A program made the translations under genes and the position numbers. Shown here piece after piece: positions 46,511 to 55,049 of a stretch of DNA of 64,000 nt; position 1 is the stretch's first letter; every line of letters starts with the position of its first letter. The stretch covers positions 1 to 64,000 of the forward strand of contig JBMONO010000050.1 of the NCBI GenBank assembly GCA_049323655.1. The letters run 5' to 3'. The notes below the pieces were generated by a model. The model did not search any database. It was not told the DNA's origin and was given only the letters and a program-made list of their open reading frames with translations. Source of the DNA: DB1 sp049323655 (GTDB taxonomy: Bacteria > Desulfobacterota > Desulfobulbia > Desulfobulbales > SURF-16).

Positions 46511-48346
46511 TCACTCCCGCCGACGGAGGGATTCATGGATCGAGCAGGCGAGTTGCCGACTGATGCCGGGCACGGCGGCCAGCTCCTCCACCGTGGCCTT
46601 ATCCATCCCGGCCAGACTGCCAAAGGACTGCAACAGCCTCTTTTTCCGGGCCGGGCCGATGCCGGGCACGGTGTCGAGGACTGACGCGAGGGCGGCCTTA
46701 TGACGCAGACCACGATGAAAGGTGATGCCATAGCGATGAGCCTCGTCGCGGATACGCATGAGAAAGAGCAGGGCCGGGCTGTGGCGGGGCAGATGAATGG
46801 CGCTCTTGCGGCCGGGCCGGTAGATCTTCTCCCCCTCTCCCCCCCGCTCCTTGGCAATGCCGGCCAGCTCGATCCGACCGGCCAGGCCGAGTTCCTCGAC
46901 CAGATGGACGGCGATACCGAGCTGCCCCCGGCCGCCATCAACGAGCAGCAGATCTGGCAGATCCTCCTCCAGCCGCCCCCGCTCCAGGCGGCGGGAAAGG
47001 ACCTCGGTCATCATCCGGTAGTCGTCCGGCTCGTCGCCGGATTTGATCCGGAAACGGCGGTACCCGGCGGCAAACTTCTCGCCCTGCCGGAAACAGACGA
47101 GGGCGCCCACCGCCTGTTTGCCGCTGATATTTGAGATATCAACACATTCGATCCGCTCCGGCCGACGGGTCAGACGGAGGGCGGCAACAAGCTGATCCGC
47201 CAGGGCGATCCAGGTTTTCTCCCGCTTGTCCCGCTCGGCAAAGACCTGTTCGGCATTGGCCCGGGCCATCTCCAGCAGTCGCAGCTTATCGCCCCGTTGC
47301 GGCACGCGCAGATGGACCGGTCCGTTGCGCGTCTCGGCCAGCCATTCAGCCACCAGCTCCGCATCATCGGGCAGGAAGGGAACAAGCAGCTCGCGGGGGA
47401 TGACATCCGCCTCGGCGTAATAGCGGCGCACCACCTCCCCGAGAATCTCACTCTCCTCGCCCACCGGCCCGGCCAGATAAAAGGAATGCTGACCGAGCAC
47501 CCTGCCGTTGCGGACGATGAGCACCGCCACCGCCACCGACGGCCCATTGCGCTGGTAGCCGAAGACATCGAGCTCAAGGGAGCTGTCGCCGGCCACCACC
47601 TGCTTTTCCAGGGTCTCTTCCAGGGCGGCGAGCTGATCTCGGCAAAGGGCCGCCTCCTCGAAGCGCAGCTCCGCCACCGCTTCCTCCATCTGCCCGCGCA
47701 GCCGGCCCGCCAGCTCACGGTTCTTCCCTTCGAGCACCATGAGCACGTCACGCACCATGGCCTGGTAGCGATCCGGGTCGGCCAGACCGGCGCAGGGGGC
47801 AAGACAGGTGCCCATCTGGTAATTAAGGCAGGGCCGGGAGCGGAGCCGGACCTCCTCTCCCTTGCAGCGCCTGAGAGGAAAGAGGGAATGGAGGAGGCGA
47901 ATGGTGGCCCACATCGCCGCGGCCGAGATAAAGGGACCGAAGTAGCGCGCCTTGTCCCGGGTCCGACGCCGGGTCATGACGATGCGCGGCCAGGTTTCGC
48001 CCACCGTGACCTTGATAAAGGGATAGTTCTTGTCGTCGCGGAGAATGACGTTGAAGGCGGGTCGATACTTCTTGATCAGCGAGGCCTCCAGCAGCAACGC
48101 CTCCTTTTCCGTCAGGGTGATGATGGTCTCCACCCGGGCGATGCGGCTGACCAGCACCGCGGTCTTGCCGTGCTCTCCCCCGCGCTGGCGGGCATAGGAG
48201 GAAAGCCGTTTGCGCAGGTCCCTCGCCTTGCCGACGTAGATCACCTTGTCCGCCCGGTTCTTCATGAGATAGACGCCGGGTGAGTCGGGGATGGTTTTCA
48301 GAAAATCGGAGTTGAGGATGGGGTGTTGTTGCGTATTTTCTTTCAT
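46511..48346 (-). CDS. uvrC: UvrABC excinuclease subunit C
   Basis: A 611-residue nuclease making both incisions in nucleotide excision repair. The N-terminal GIY-YIG domain appears as SPGVYLMKNRADKVIYVGKA. The Cys-rich linker CLNYQMGTCLAPC, the UVR (UvrB-binding) helices near 200-240, the RNase H-like domain (IECVDISNISGKQAVGALVC, DLLLVDGGRGQLG with catalytic Asp) and the terminal helix-hairpin-helix pair (VPGIGPARKKRLLQSFGSL, VPGISRQLACSIHESL) are all present. It is complete and normal in length. Confidence 0.97.
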   Translation of the reverse strand: MKENTQQHPILNSDFLKTIPDSPGVYLMKNRADKVIYVGKARDLRKRLSSYARQRGGEHGKTAVLVSRIARVETIITLTEKEALLLEASLIKKYRPAFNVILRDDKNYPFIKVTVGETWPRIVMTRRRTRDKARYFGPFISAAAMWATIRLLHSLFPLRRCKGEEVRLRSRPCLNYQMGTCLAPCAGLADPDRYQAMVRDVLMVLEGKNRELAGRLRGQMEEAVAELRFEEAALCRDQLAALEETLEKQVVAGDSSLELDVFGYQRNGPSVAVAVLIVRNGRVLGQHSFYLAGPVGEESEILGEVVRRYYAEADVIPRELLVPFLPDDAELVAEWLAETRNGPVHLRVPQRGDKLRLLEMARANAEQVFAERDKREKTWIALADQLVAALRLTRRPERIECVDISNISGKQAVGALVCFRQGEKFAAGYRRFRIKSGDEPDDYRMMTEVLSRRLERGRLEEDLPDLLLVDGGRGQLGIAVHLVEELGLAGRIELAGIAKERGGEGEKIYRPGRKSAIHLPRHSPALLFLMRIRDEAHRYGITFHRGLRHKAALASVLDTVPGIGPARKKRLLQSFGSLAGMDKATVEELAAVPGISRQLACSIHESLRRRE

Positions 48347-48651
48347 CTTTTTTCAGGATAGCGGCCAGCCCCTTGAAAAAATCGGCTGGCTGCGATACAG
48401 GGATGTACCGGGCAAATTGCATCGGCTCCGAAAGCGCCAGGCAGAAATTTTCAACAGTCGATTAGAGACGTTTCTGTCAGTGTCGACAGTCAAGCAGATA
48501 GCAGTGGGCCGGTAAACATTATTCGCATTCCCCTACACTTTTTTTGCAAATTCCGTTATGGTTACGCTTTCAAAAAAACCTCACCAGCCGACAAAGATGC
48601 CCGGCTTTCGGTGGCCATGCAGAAAAAATTTTCCAGATCAGGATCTATGCC
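48347..48651. other. Gap between uvrC and leuB, no gene seen
   Basis: A 305-bp divergent intergenic region. It must carry the promoters of uvrC (minus) and leuB (plus). No repeat, riboswitch or leucine-rich leader peptide was recognised. Confidence 0.4.
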
Positions 48652-49758
48652 ATGAAAAAAATAGCGGTTCTCGCCGGTGACGGCATCGGCCCGGAGGTCA
48701 TGAAAGAGGCGATCAAGGTGCTTGACGCCGCCCAACAGAAATTCTCGTTTTCCCTCGACTATGCCTTTGCCGATGTCGGCGGCTGCGCCATCGACAACCA
48801 CGGCCATGCCCTGCCCCCTCACACCCTGAAGACCTGCGAGGAGAGCGACGCCATTCTCTTCGGCTCGGTGGGCGGGCCGAAATGGGAAAGCCTGCCGCCG
48901 GCCCAACAGCCGGAACGGGCCGCCCTCCTGCCCCTGCGCAAGCATTTCGATCTCTTCTGCAACTTTCGACCGGCCCGGGTCTTCAAATCCCTGGTGGGCG
49001 CCTGCCCGTTGCGGCCCGACATCATCCGCGACGGTTTTGACATCCTCTGCGTCCGCGAGCTGACCAGCGGCATCTACTTTGGCGAGCCCAAGGGCCGCGA
49101 GGGCAGCGGGCCCACGGAAAAGGCATGGGACACCCTGGTCTACAGCCGGGCCGAAATCGAGCGCATCACCCGCATGGCCTTTGACGCCGCCCGGCTGCGC
49201 CGCAAAAAGGTCACCTCGGTGGACAAGGCCAACGTGCTGACCACCATGGTGCTGTGGCGCGAGGTGGTGATCGAGATCGCCAAGGACTATCCGGACGTGA
49301 CGCTCAATCACATCTACATCGACAACGCCACCATGCAGCTCGTCCGCGACCCGCACCAGTTCGACGTGCTGCTCTGCGACAACATGTTCGGCGACATCAT
49401 CTCCGACGAATCGGCCATGCTGACCGGCTCCATGGGCCTGCTCGCCTCGGCCAGCCTGAACAAGGATAAGTTCGGCCTCTTCGAGCCGGCCGGCGGCTCG
49501 GCCCCCGACATCGCAGGCAAGGGTATCGCCAACCCCATCGCCCAGATCCTCTCCGCCGCCATGATGCTGCGCTACAGTTTCGGCCTGAACGAGGCAGCGG
49601 CGGCCATCGACCGGGCAGTGGAAAAAACGCTTGATGCCGGTATCCACACCCGCGATATCGCCGTTGACCCGCAGCGGGTGGTCAATACCGCCGAGATGGG
49701 CGACGCCATCGTCACCAATCTGCTCGACAACAGAACCGAACAGATTTTTTTCCGATGA
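48652..49758 (+). CDS. leuB: 3-Isopropylmalate dehydrogenase
   Basis: A 368-residue NAD-dependent enzyme of leucine biosynthesis. The start MKKIAVLAGDGIGPEVMKEA is the family opening. The substrate loop LRKHFDLFCNFRPARVF, the metal site CDNMFGDIISDESAM and the NAD region EPAGGSAPDIAGKGIANPIA are all present. Residue choice at the RPARVF/LRPDIIR loop supports LeuB over isocitrate dehydrogenase. The frame extends upstream, but only this ATG gives the conserved N-terminus. It overlaps the trmJ-like gene by 4 bp; leuA/leuCD are not nearby. Confidence 0.95.
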   Translation: MKKIAVLAGDGIGPEVMKEAIKVLDAAQQKFSFSLDYAFADVGGCAIDNHGHALPPHTLKTCEESDAILFGSVGGPKWESLPPAQQPERAALLPLRKHFDLFCNFRPARVFKSLVGACPLRPDIIRDGFDILCVRELTSGIYFGEPKGREGSGPTEKAWDTLVYSRAEIERITRMAFDAARLRRKKVTSVDKANVLTTMVLWREVVIEIAKDYPDVTLNHIYIDNATMQLVRDPHQFDVLLCDNMFGDIISDESAMLTGSMGLLASASLNKDKFGLFEPAGGSAPDIAGKGIANPIAQILSAAMMLRYSFGLNEAAAAIDRAVEKTLDAGIHTRDIAVDPQRVVNTAEMGDAIVTNLLDNRTEQIFFR

Positions 49759-50489
49759 TCACTGCTGCTGTCAGCGTCGTGCTGGTCGAGCCCCAGGGTG
49801 CTCTCAACATCGGCTCGGTCTGCCGGGTGATGAAAAATTTCGGCTGCGTCGATCTCCGCCTGGTCAACCCCCGGGCCGACCATCTGAGCAAACCGGCCCT
49901 GGACATGGCGGTCAGCGCCCGAGAACTGCTGAAAAACGCCGGACTGCACAAGAGCCTGGCCGCCGCCCTGGCCGACTGCCACCTCTGCCTCGGCACCACC
50001 CGCCGCTTCGGCAAGTACCGCGACGACTTCCTGGAACCGGCCGCGATGGCGGTGCCGATCGCAGCCCTGCCCCCTGATCAACGCGTCGCCATGGTCTTTG
50101 GCCGGGAAGACGATGGCCTTACCACCGCCGAGCTTGACCTGTGCCAGCGCTTTGTCACCATCCCGGCAAACCAGGCCCTGCCTTCCCTCAATCTGGCCCA
50201 GGCGGTGGCAATCTGCCTCTATGAACTGTACAAGGGGCAACACACGCCCCGGCTTGCACAGAAAACGCCCCAAGCGGACAGCAGAACGCTCGAAGCCATG
50301 TTCGGCCACATGCGGGAGAGCCTGCTCGCCGCCGGCTACCTGGACCCGCAGAATCCGGATCATATCCTCCGCACCTTCCGCCGCATCTTCGGCCGGGCCG
50401 GACTTGACGAACGGGAGGTCCGCATCCTGCACGGACTGTGGAGCCGGATCGACTGGCTCACCAGCGGCCGGCTGCCAGATTCGCCATGA
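49755..50489 (+). CDS. TrmJ-type RNA methyltransferase (SpoU family)
   Basis: A 244-residue SPOUT methyltransferase. It has the three SpoU motifs: VEPQGALNIGSVCRVMKNFG at the N-terminus, VAMVFGREDDGLTTAEL in the middle and IPANQALPSLNLAQAVAICL, which forms the SAM-binding knot. A C-terminal helical extension is typical of TrmJ, which 2'-O-methylates position 32 of tRNAs. It overlaps leuB upstream and mutY downstream by ATGA junctions, so the three are cotranscribed. Confidence 0.88.
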   Translation: MITAAVSVVLVEPQGALNIGSVCRVMKNFGCVDLRLVNPRADHLSKPALDMAVSARELLKNAGLHKSLAAALADCHLCLGTTRRFGKYRDDFLEPAAMAVPIAALPPDQRVAMVFGREDDGLTTAELDLCQRFVTIPANQALPSLNLAQAVAICLYELYKGQHTPRLAQKTPQADSRTLEAMFGHMRESLLAAGYLDPQNPDHILRTFRRIFGRAGLDEREVRILHGLWSRIDWLTSGRLPDSP

Positions 50490-51589
50490 GCGACAACCAG
50501 CACCGTTTCGTTGTCCTGCTGCTCGACTGGTTCAGCCGCCATCAGCGTCCCCTGCCCTGGCGCCGGCACTACCAGCCCTATCATATCTTTATCTCCGAGA
50601 TCATGCTGCAGCAGACCCAGATGGAACGGGTCGTTCCCTACTTCAACCGATGGATCACGCGCCTCCCTGATATCGACAGCGTGGCCGAAGCCCACGAGGA
50701 CGAGATTCTGAAACTCTGGGAGGGACTCGGCTACTACTGCCGGGCGCGCAACCTCCAGCGGGCGGCGCGGCGGGTTGTCGCCGACGGTGGCGTCATTCCC
50801 GCCGACCGGGAGAAACTCCTTGCCCTGCCGGGCATCGGCCCCTATACGGCCAACGCCATTCTGAGCATTGCCTACAACCACGATTTTCCGGTGGTCGACG
50901 CCAATGTCGAACGGCTTTACGCCCGACTCTTCAACCTGGCCGCGCCAATCAAATCAGCAGAGGGTAAACGTTTTCTCCGGGGCAAGGCGGCAACAATGCT
51001 GCCCTCCGGCCAATCCCGCCTTTTCAACCAGGCGCTGATGGAACTCGGCGCCCTGATCTGCCTGGCCCGCGGTCCGCTCTGCTCCTCCTGCCCGGTCGCC
51101 TCCCTCTGCCGGGCGAAGATGGACGACCTGGTATCGCAGCGACCGGTTTCTGTTCCCAAACGACAAACCCTCTTCATCGAGATGGCCACCGGCATCCTCC
51201 AGCGCGGCGACCGGATGCTGATCCAGAAACGCCGGGCCGACGATGTCTGGGCCAATCTCTGGGAGTTTCCCGGCGGCCGACTGAAGGAAGGGGAATCGCC
51301 GGAGGAGGCGGTGATCAGGGAGTTCCGGGAAGAGACCGGCCTGGCCATTGAGTCAACGGAAAAGATCATCAGCGTCCGGCACAGTTACATGCATTACCGT
51401 GTCCTGCTGCACGGTTTTCATTGCATAATGGCAAACAACGACAGCACGGAGCCGGCAACCCACGCCGCCCAGGAAAACAGATGGGTGACACTGGAGGAAC
51501 TGAACGGTTTTGCCTTTCCGGCAGGACACCGGAAACTGATCGATTACCTACAGGGACGAGCAACAGAAAAAGGACAGAAAGGGAGGTGA
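50486..51589 (+). CDS. mutY: A/G-specific adenine glycosylase MutY
   Basis: A 367-residue repair enzyme that removes adenine opposite 8-oxoguanine. Catalytic Glu lies in EIMLQQTQMERV, the helix-hairpin-helix is LPGIGPYTANAILSIAY, and catalytic Asp is in FPVVDANVERLYARLF. The [4Fe-4S] ligands are CLARGPLCSSCPVASLC. The C-terminal Nudix-like domain keeps an apparently complete Nudix box (GGRLKEGESPEEAVIREFRE), more intact than in many MutY proteins. The start at 50486 overlaps the preceding stop as ATGA; a longer frame upstream is not needed. Confidence 0.94.
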   Translation: MSDNQHRFVVLLLDWFSRHQRPLPWRRHYQPYHIFISEIMLQQTQMERVVPYFNRWITRLPDIDSVAEAHEDEILKLWEGLGYYCRARNLQRAARRVVADGGVIPADREKLLALPGIGPYTANAILSIAYNHDFPVVDANVERLYARLFNLAAPIKSAEGKRFLRGKAATMLPSGQSRLFNQALMELGALICLARGPLCSSCPVASLCRAKMDDLVSQRPVSVPKRQTLFIEMATGILQRGDRMLIQKRRADDVWANLWEFPGGRLKEGESPEEAVIREFREETGLAIESTEKIISVRHSYMHYRVLLHGFHCIMANNDSTEPATHAAQENRWVTLEELNGFAFPAGHRKLIDYLQGRATEKGQKGR

Positions 51590-51629
51590 CAGCCCAACCT
51601 GCCGCGGCATTGCGGAACAGGATACCGCC

Positions 51630-52040
51630 TTAAAAGGAGTGGGAGACCACCAGGCCGAGTTTCTTGATCTCTTCGAGGAGCTGCTTCATCTTGACCGGCT
51701 TGGTCATGTAAGCCTCACAGCGGCCTTCCACATGGGCCTTCATGATGTTTTCCGGATCACTGAGGGCGGTAATCATGATCACCTTAACCTGATACTCAGG
51801 GATGACCCCCATCTCCTCCTCGATCTTACGGATGCGGACCAGGACTTCCTGACCGTTCATCTCCGGCATCATGATGTCGAGACAAACCAAGTCAAAGGGG
51901 TCCTTTTCATGGAGGGCCTGGGTAAAGGCCTCGATGGCCTCGCGGCCGTTCGCCACGCCATGGGTAGTGCCGACCTCGGTCATCATCTCCTGCAGAATGA
52001 CCCTGGTCATGACATCATCTTCCGCAATCAAAATCTTCAT
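51630..52040 (-). CDS. Single-domain response regulator
   Basis: A 136-residue CheY-like receiver with no output domain. The acidic pair EDD is near residue 8 (MKILIAEDDVMTRVILQEMM), the phospho-acceptor Asp is in FDLVCLDIMMPEMNG, Thr is in VIMITALSD and Lys in AYMTKPVKMKQLLEEIK. The start at 52040 follows GAGGAGGG. It is a stand-alone gene, convergent with mutY, and no kinase is adjacent. It may act by protein contact, for example with an orphan kinase elsewhere. Confidence 0.9.
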   Translation of the reverse strand: MKILIAEDDVMTRVILQEMMTEVGTTHGVANGREAIEAFTQALHEKDPFDLVCLDIMMPEMNGQEVLVRIRKIEEEMGVIPEYQVKVIMITALSDPENIMKAHVEGRCEAYMTKPVKMKQLLEEIKKLGLVVSHSF

Positions 52041-52196
52041 GAAGCCCTCCTCTTCATAAGTTTGACTGACTTTAGGGCACAGGCTCCAGCCGCACCGACA
52101 GATGCTGGAACTGCCGCATTCCCTGTTGCAGGAATTCAAAACGGTAACAAGTACCAGGTTTTCGGATATTCTTCACCTGTTTTTTTCATCCTGTTT

Positions 52197-53342
52197 TCAG
52201 ACTGTTACTCTGTGGGAGGCGGCAATAGCGACCTCTGCGGCCCGTCGTGACGCCCCTTCCCCACCCAGTTTTTTTCGCACCTCGGCAAGATCGCGCCGCA
52301 CCTGGGCGTATTGCGGCCCTCCGGGCCGGATTTCTTCGAGAGCAGCCCGGAGAGCGATCACGCTCGCCTGCCCCTGCAACAACTCGGGTATCACCTCCCG
52401 GCCGGCGACGAGGTTGACCAGGGAAGCAAAAGGGACGTCAACGAGCATTCTGCCCAGCCACCAGGTCAACGGATTCACCTTATAGGCAACCACGGTAGGC
52501 ACATCAAGAATAGCCAACTCCAGGGTAACGGTTCCCGAGGTGGCAAGGGCGACATCGCAGGAGGCCATCAGATCATACCGGTTGTCATCAACAACCCGCA
52601 CCCAGGGGCAGTCCGGGACAAGGCCTGCCCCGTAAAGATCCTGCCGGTCAAGGGTGGGGGCCAGGGGCAACAGCACTGTCAACCTCTCGTGCCGGGCGCG
52701 CAGCTCGGCCAGCACGGAAAGAAACAGCGGCAGCATGGTGCGGATCTCCTTTTTGCGGCTGCCGGGCAGCAGGCCGATGAGGAGATGATCCGGATCGATA
52801 CGATAGAGCCGGCAGAACGCCGCTCGGTCCATGGTGGTGCGGACCGAATCGAGGAGCGGATGACCGACATAGTCGACCGCCACGCCGCGCTCCCGGTAGA
52901 ATTCCTGCTCAAAGGGAAGGATAACCGCCATGCGATCGACGAGCCGGCCGATTTTTTTCACCCGCCCGCTGCGCCAGGCCCACACCTGCGGGCTGATGTA
53001 ATAAAAGACCGGGATGCCCAGCTTCTTCGCGGTGGCGGCAAGCAGCAGGTTAAAGTCGGGATAGTCGATGAGAATGAGCAGATCAGGCGGACGCCGGCGC
53101 AGTTCATCCTCCAGGATGGTGCGCGCCGCACGGATGTCGGCAAGATGAGCAAATACCTCGACGAGGCCGACGACCGCCATTTTCGCCGCGTCATAGAGAA
53201 TCTCAACCCCCTGCCGCCGCAGTTCCGGTCCGCCCATACCGCACACCGACAGCCCAGGCACCAGATCTTTCAGGGCCGCCACCAGATGGGCGCCGTGCAG
53301 GTCGCCGGAGGCCTCGCCGGAGACGATCATCACCCTCTGCAT
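52197..53342 (-). CDS. lpxB: Lipid-A-disaccharide synthase
   Basis: A 381-residue membrane-associated GT19 glycosyltransferase that joins UDP-diacylglucosamine and lipid X in lipid A synthesis. Family motifs include VMIVSGEASGDLHGAHLVAA at the N-terminus, LLILIDYPDFNLLLAATAKK, VFYYISPQVWAWRSGRVKKI and LLPGSRKKEIRTMLP. It shows that the organism makes lipopolysaccharide. It overlaps the Gfo/Idh gene by 13 bp, which indicates a shared operon and a linked role in lipid A. Confidence 0.96.
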   Translation of the reverse strand: MQRVMIVSGEASGDLHGAHLVAALKDLVPGLSVCGMGGPELRRQGVEILYDAAKMAVVGLVEVFAHLADIRAARTILEDELRRRPPDLLILIDYPDFNLLLAATAKKLGIPVFYYISPQVWAWRSGRVKKIGRLVDRMAVILPFEQEFYRERGVAVDYVGHPLLDSVRTTMDRAAFCRLYRIDPDHLLIGLLPGSRKKEIRTMLPLFLSVLAELRARHERLTVLLPLAPTLDRQDLYGAGLVPDCPWVRVVDDNRYDLMASCDVALATSGTVTLELAILDVPTVVAYKVNPLTWWLGRMLVDVPFASLVNLVAGREVIPELLQGQASVIALRAALEEIRPGGPQYAQVRRDLAEVRKKLGGEGASRRAAEVAIAASHRVTV

Positions 53343-54301
53343 AAGGAGTCTTTATACCGCTCGCGGTGTTCGCGGATCTGACTGATGATACGCAAGGCCA
53401 CTTCAAGAGCCTGCCGCCCCTCCCGGCCCGACACCATCGGCGTTTTTCGTTCCCGGACATTCGTGACGAAATCAAGCAGTTCCGCCTGAAGGGCATCCCG
53501 TTCAGTGAAACAGAAATGGATAACCTCTTCCACCGGGTATCCATTTGGCGAAAGGTCCGGCTGCCGCTCGATAACGGTAATCTCCTTGGCGGCATAGTTG
53601 ACCGTGATTGAACCGCCCGGCTGATAGATACGCAGGCTGCGCACATTGTCATGGGCCACCCGGCTGACCGTAGCCGTGGCGGCGCAACCGTTGGCAAAAA
53701 CCAGATGGGCGGTGGCGACATCGGTTTCGCCGGTCACCACCGGCGTGCCAATGGTATTGATGGATTGCAGCGGCGCCGGGACAACGTTGAGAATAATGTC
53801 GATATCATGGATCATCAGATCGAGAACGACATCGACATCCGCCCCCCGCGGCTTGAAGGAATGCACCCGTTGCGATTCTATAAACAAAGGGCAGGTCAGA
53901 TAGTCCTGCATGGCGACGATGGCCGGATTAAAGCGCTCCAGATGACCGATCTGCAGGAGGCGGCCGTTCTTTTCCGCCAGCGCGATCAGGTCATCCGCCT
54001 CCGCCAGGGTGACGGTCATCGGCTTTTCCAGCATGACATCGACTCCGGCGGCAAAACAGTCGCCGGCCACCCGGTGATGCAGGGGGGTAGGCACAACGAC
54101 GCTGACCGCATCGACCAAAGGCAGCAGCTCATGATAATCGGCAAAGGCCCTGGTTGAGCAGGAATCGGCAACAGCGCGAGCCGCATCCGGAACCACATCA
54201 GCTACCCCCGCCAGCTCGACATGCTCCATGGCCGCATACTTCTGGGCATGAAATTTTCCGAGATAACCGACACCGATCACACCAACCCGTATGGTCTTCA
54301 T
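53330..54301 (-). CDS. Gfo/Idh/MocA-family oxidoreductase, GnnA candidate
   Basis: A 323-residue NAD(P)-dependent sugar dehydrogenase. The N-terminal Rossmann motif is VGVIGVGYLGKFHAQKYA, the catalytic EKP is in VDVMLEKPMTVTLAEAD, and the C-terminal alpha/beta domain is typical. In several bacteria a Gfo/Idh enzyme beside lpxA/lpxB is GnnA, which oxidises UDP-GlcNAc at C3 so that GnnB can add an amino group, giving lipid A with amide-linked chains. The 13-bp overlap with lpxB supports that reading, but gnnB and lpxA are not in the window, so it remains inference. Confidence 0.75.
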   Translation of the reverse strand: MKTIRVGVIGVGYLGKFHAQKYAAMEHVELAGVADVVPDAARAVADSCSTRAFADYHELLPLVDAVSVVVPTPLHHRVAGDCFAAGVDVMLEKPMTVTLAEADDLIALAEKNGRLLQIGHLERFNPAIVAMQDYLTCPLFIESQRVHSFKPRGADVDVVLDLMIHDIDIILNVVPAPLQSINTIGTPVVTGETDVATAHLVFANGCAATATVSRVAHDNVRSLRIYQPGGSITVNYAAKEITVIERQPDLSPNGYPVEEVIHFCFTERDALQAELLDFVTNVRERKTPMVSGREGRQALEVALRIISQIREHRERYKDSLCRG

Positions 54302-54391
54302 AACTCTTCCTCAAGAAATCACAATTTGATGGCGTCGCAACAAGTCGCCAACCGCTTCGTTGCTGCACATTATCTCGTCACTGCAGCATGC

Positions 54392-54424
54392 GCGCGCACT
54401 TCTCTTTCTTTAAAATGTGCGCGC
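54392..54424 (-). terminator. Hairpin after the acidic unknown gene
   Basis: Perfect arms GCGCGCAC/GTGCGCGC with a 17-nt loop lie in the 159-bp gap between the unknown gene at 54461 and the Gfo/Idh gene. There is no T-run. A copy of the dispersed GATGG-x-x-TCG motif lies at 54328-54340. Confidence 0.35.
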
Positions 54425-54460
54425 CACGCATTTTCGAGTGCATCACAATGTGGTCCGTCA

Positions 54461-54988
54461 TCAACCGGCAAAAAAACGCCGAGATTTACTCAGGAAATCG
54501 GCCAGCAGGGCACCGAGAACATGGCGGGCCGCAGCATTCTGCGCCAGTGGCCGGTCAAGGACGTTAGCGAAAAAATCCGAAACCAGCGAGGGAAAGGCGG
54601 GGCCGACCTCCGCTTCAACCTTTCCCGCATCGATACCAAACGATTCCCGATAGGCTGAGAAACGCTCTACAAAAATAGTGGTGATCGTGTCGCTGAGGGA
54701 ATTGACTGAGGCATCGTCCTCATCGTCATCCTCGCAATCGGCTGCGATCCGGTCAACGATGGCAAGGATAGCGGATCGACTGAAGACCTCCACCGCGGCA
54801 GCGTCGGGCGTCACAGCGCTGCGCAGATAACAGGCGATCACCCAGAAAGCGCAGAACACATCAAACTCATTGGCCTTGATCCCGTATCCGGCGAAATCAC
54901 CCTGCTGAAGAAAACCGGTCAGCTTTTCCTCGGTGAATCGATGGAGGGCTTGGAGCTTTTCGTTGATCGGAACTGTCGCATCCTGCAT
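54461..54988 (-). CDS. Conserved-looking protein of unknown function
   Basis: A 175-residue soluble, mostly helical, acidic protein that I do not recognise. Visible features are an N-terminal helix (NEKLQALHRFTEEKLTGFLQ), hydrophobic helix FDVFCAFWVIACYLRSAVT near residue 45, a strongly acidic patch CEDDDEDDAS near 85, and a C-terminal helix ending LLADFLSKSRRFFAG. No catalytic or metal motif and no signal peptide were seen. A hairpin follows it. It lies between the lipid A genes and a transporter, without close coupling to either. Codon use looks like its neighbours, so it is likely a real gene. Confidence 0.6.
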   Translation of the reverse strand: MQDATVPINEKLQALHRFTEEKLTGFLQQGDFAGYGIKANEFDVFCAFWVIACYLRSAVTPDAAAVEVFSRSAILAIVDRIAADCEDDDEDDASVNSLSDTITTIFVERFSAYRESFGIDAGKVEAEVGPAFPSLVSDFFANVLDRPLAQNAAARHVLGALLADFLSKSRRFFAG

Positions 54989-55049
54989 AACCGTCTCTTT
55001 TCTTTATGGCGTCGCCATCTCTGAAATTGGCTTTTGCGAGATCATCTTT

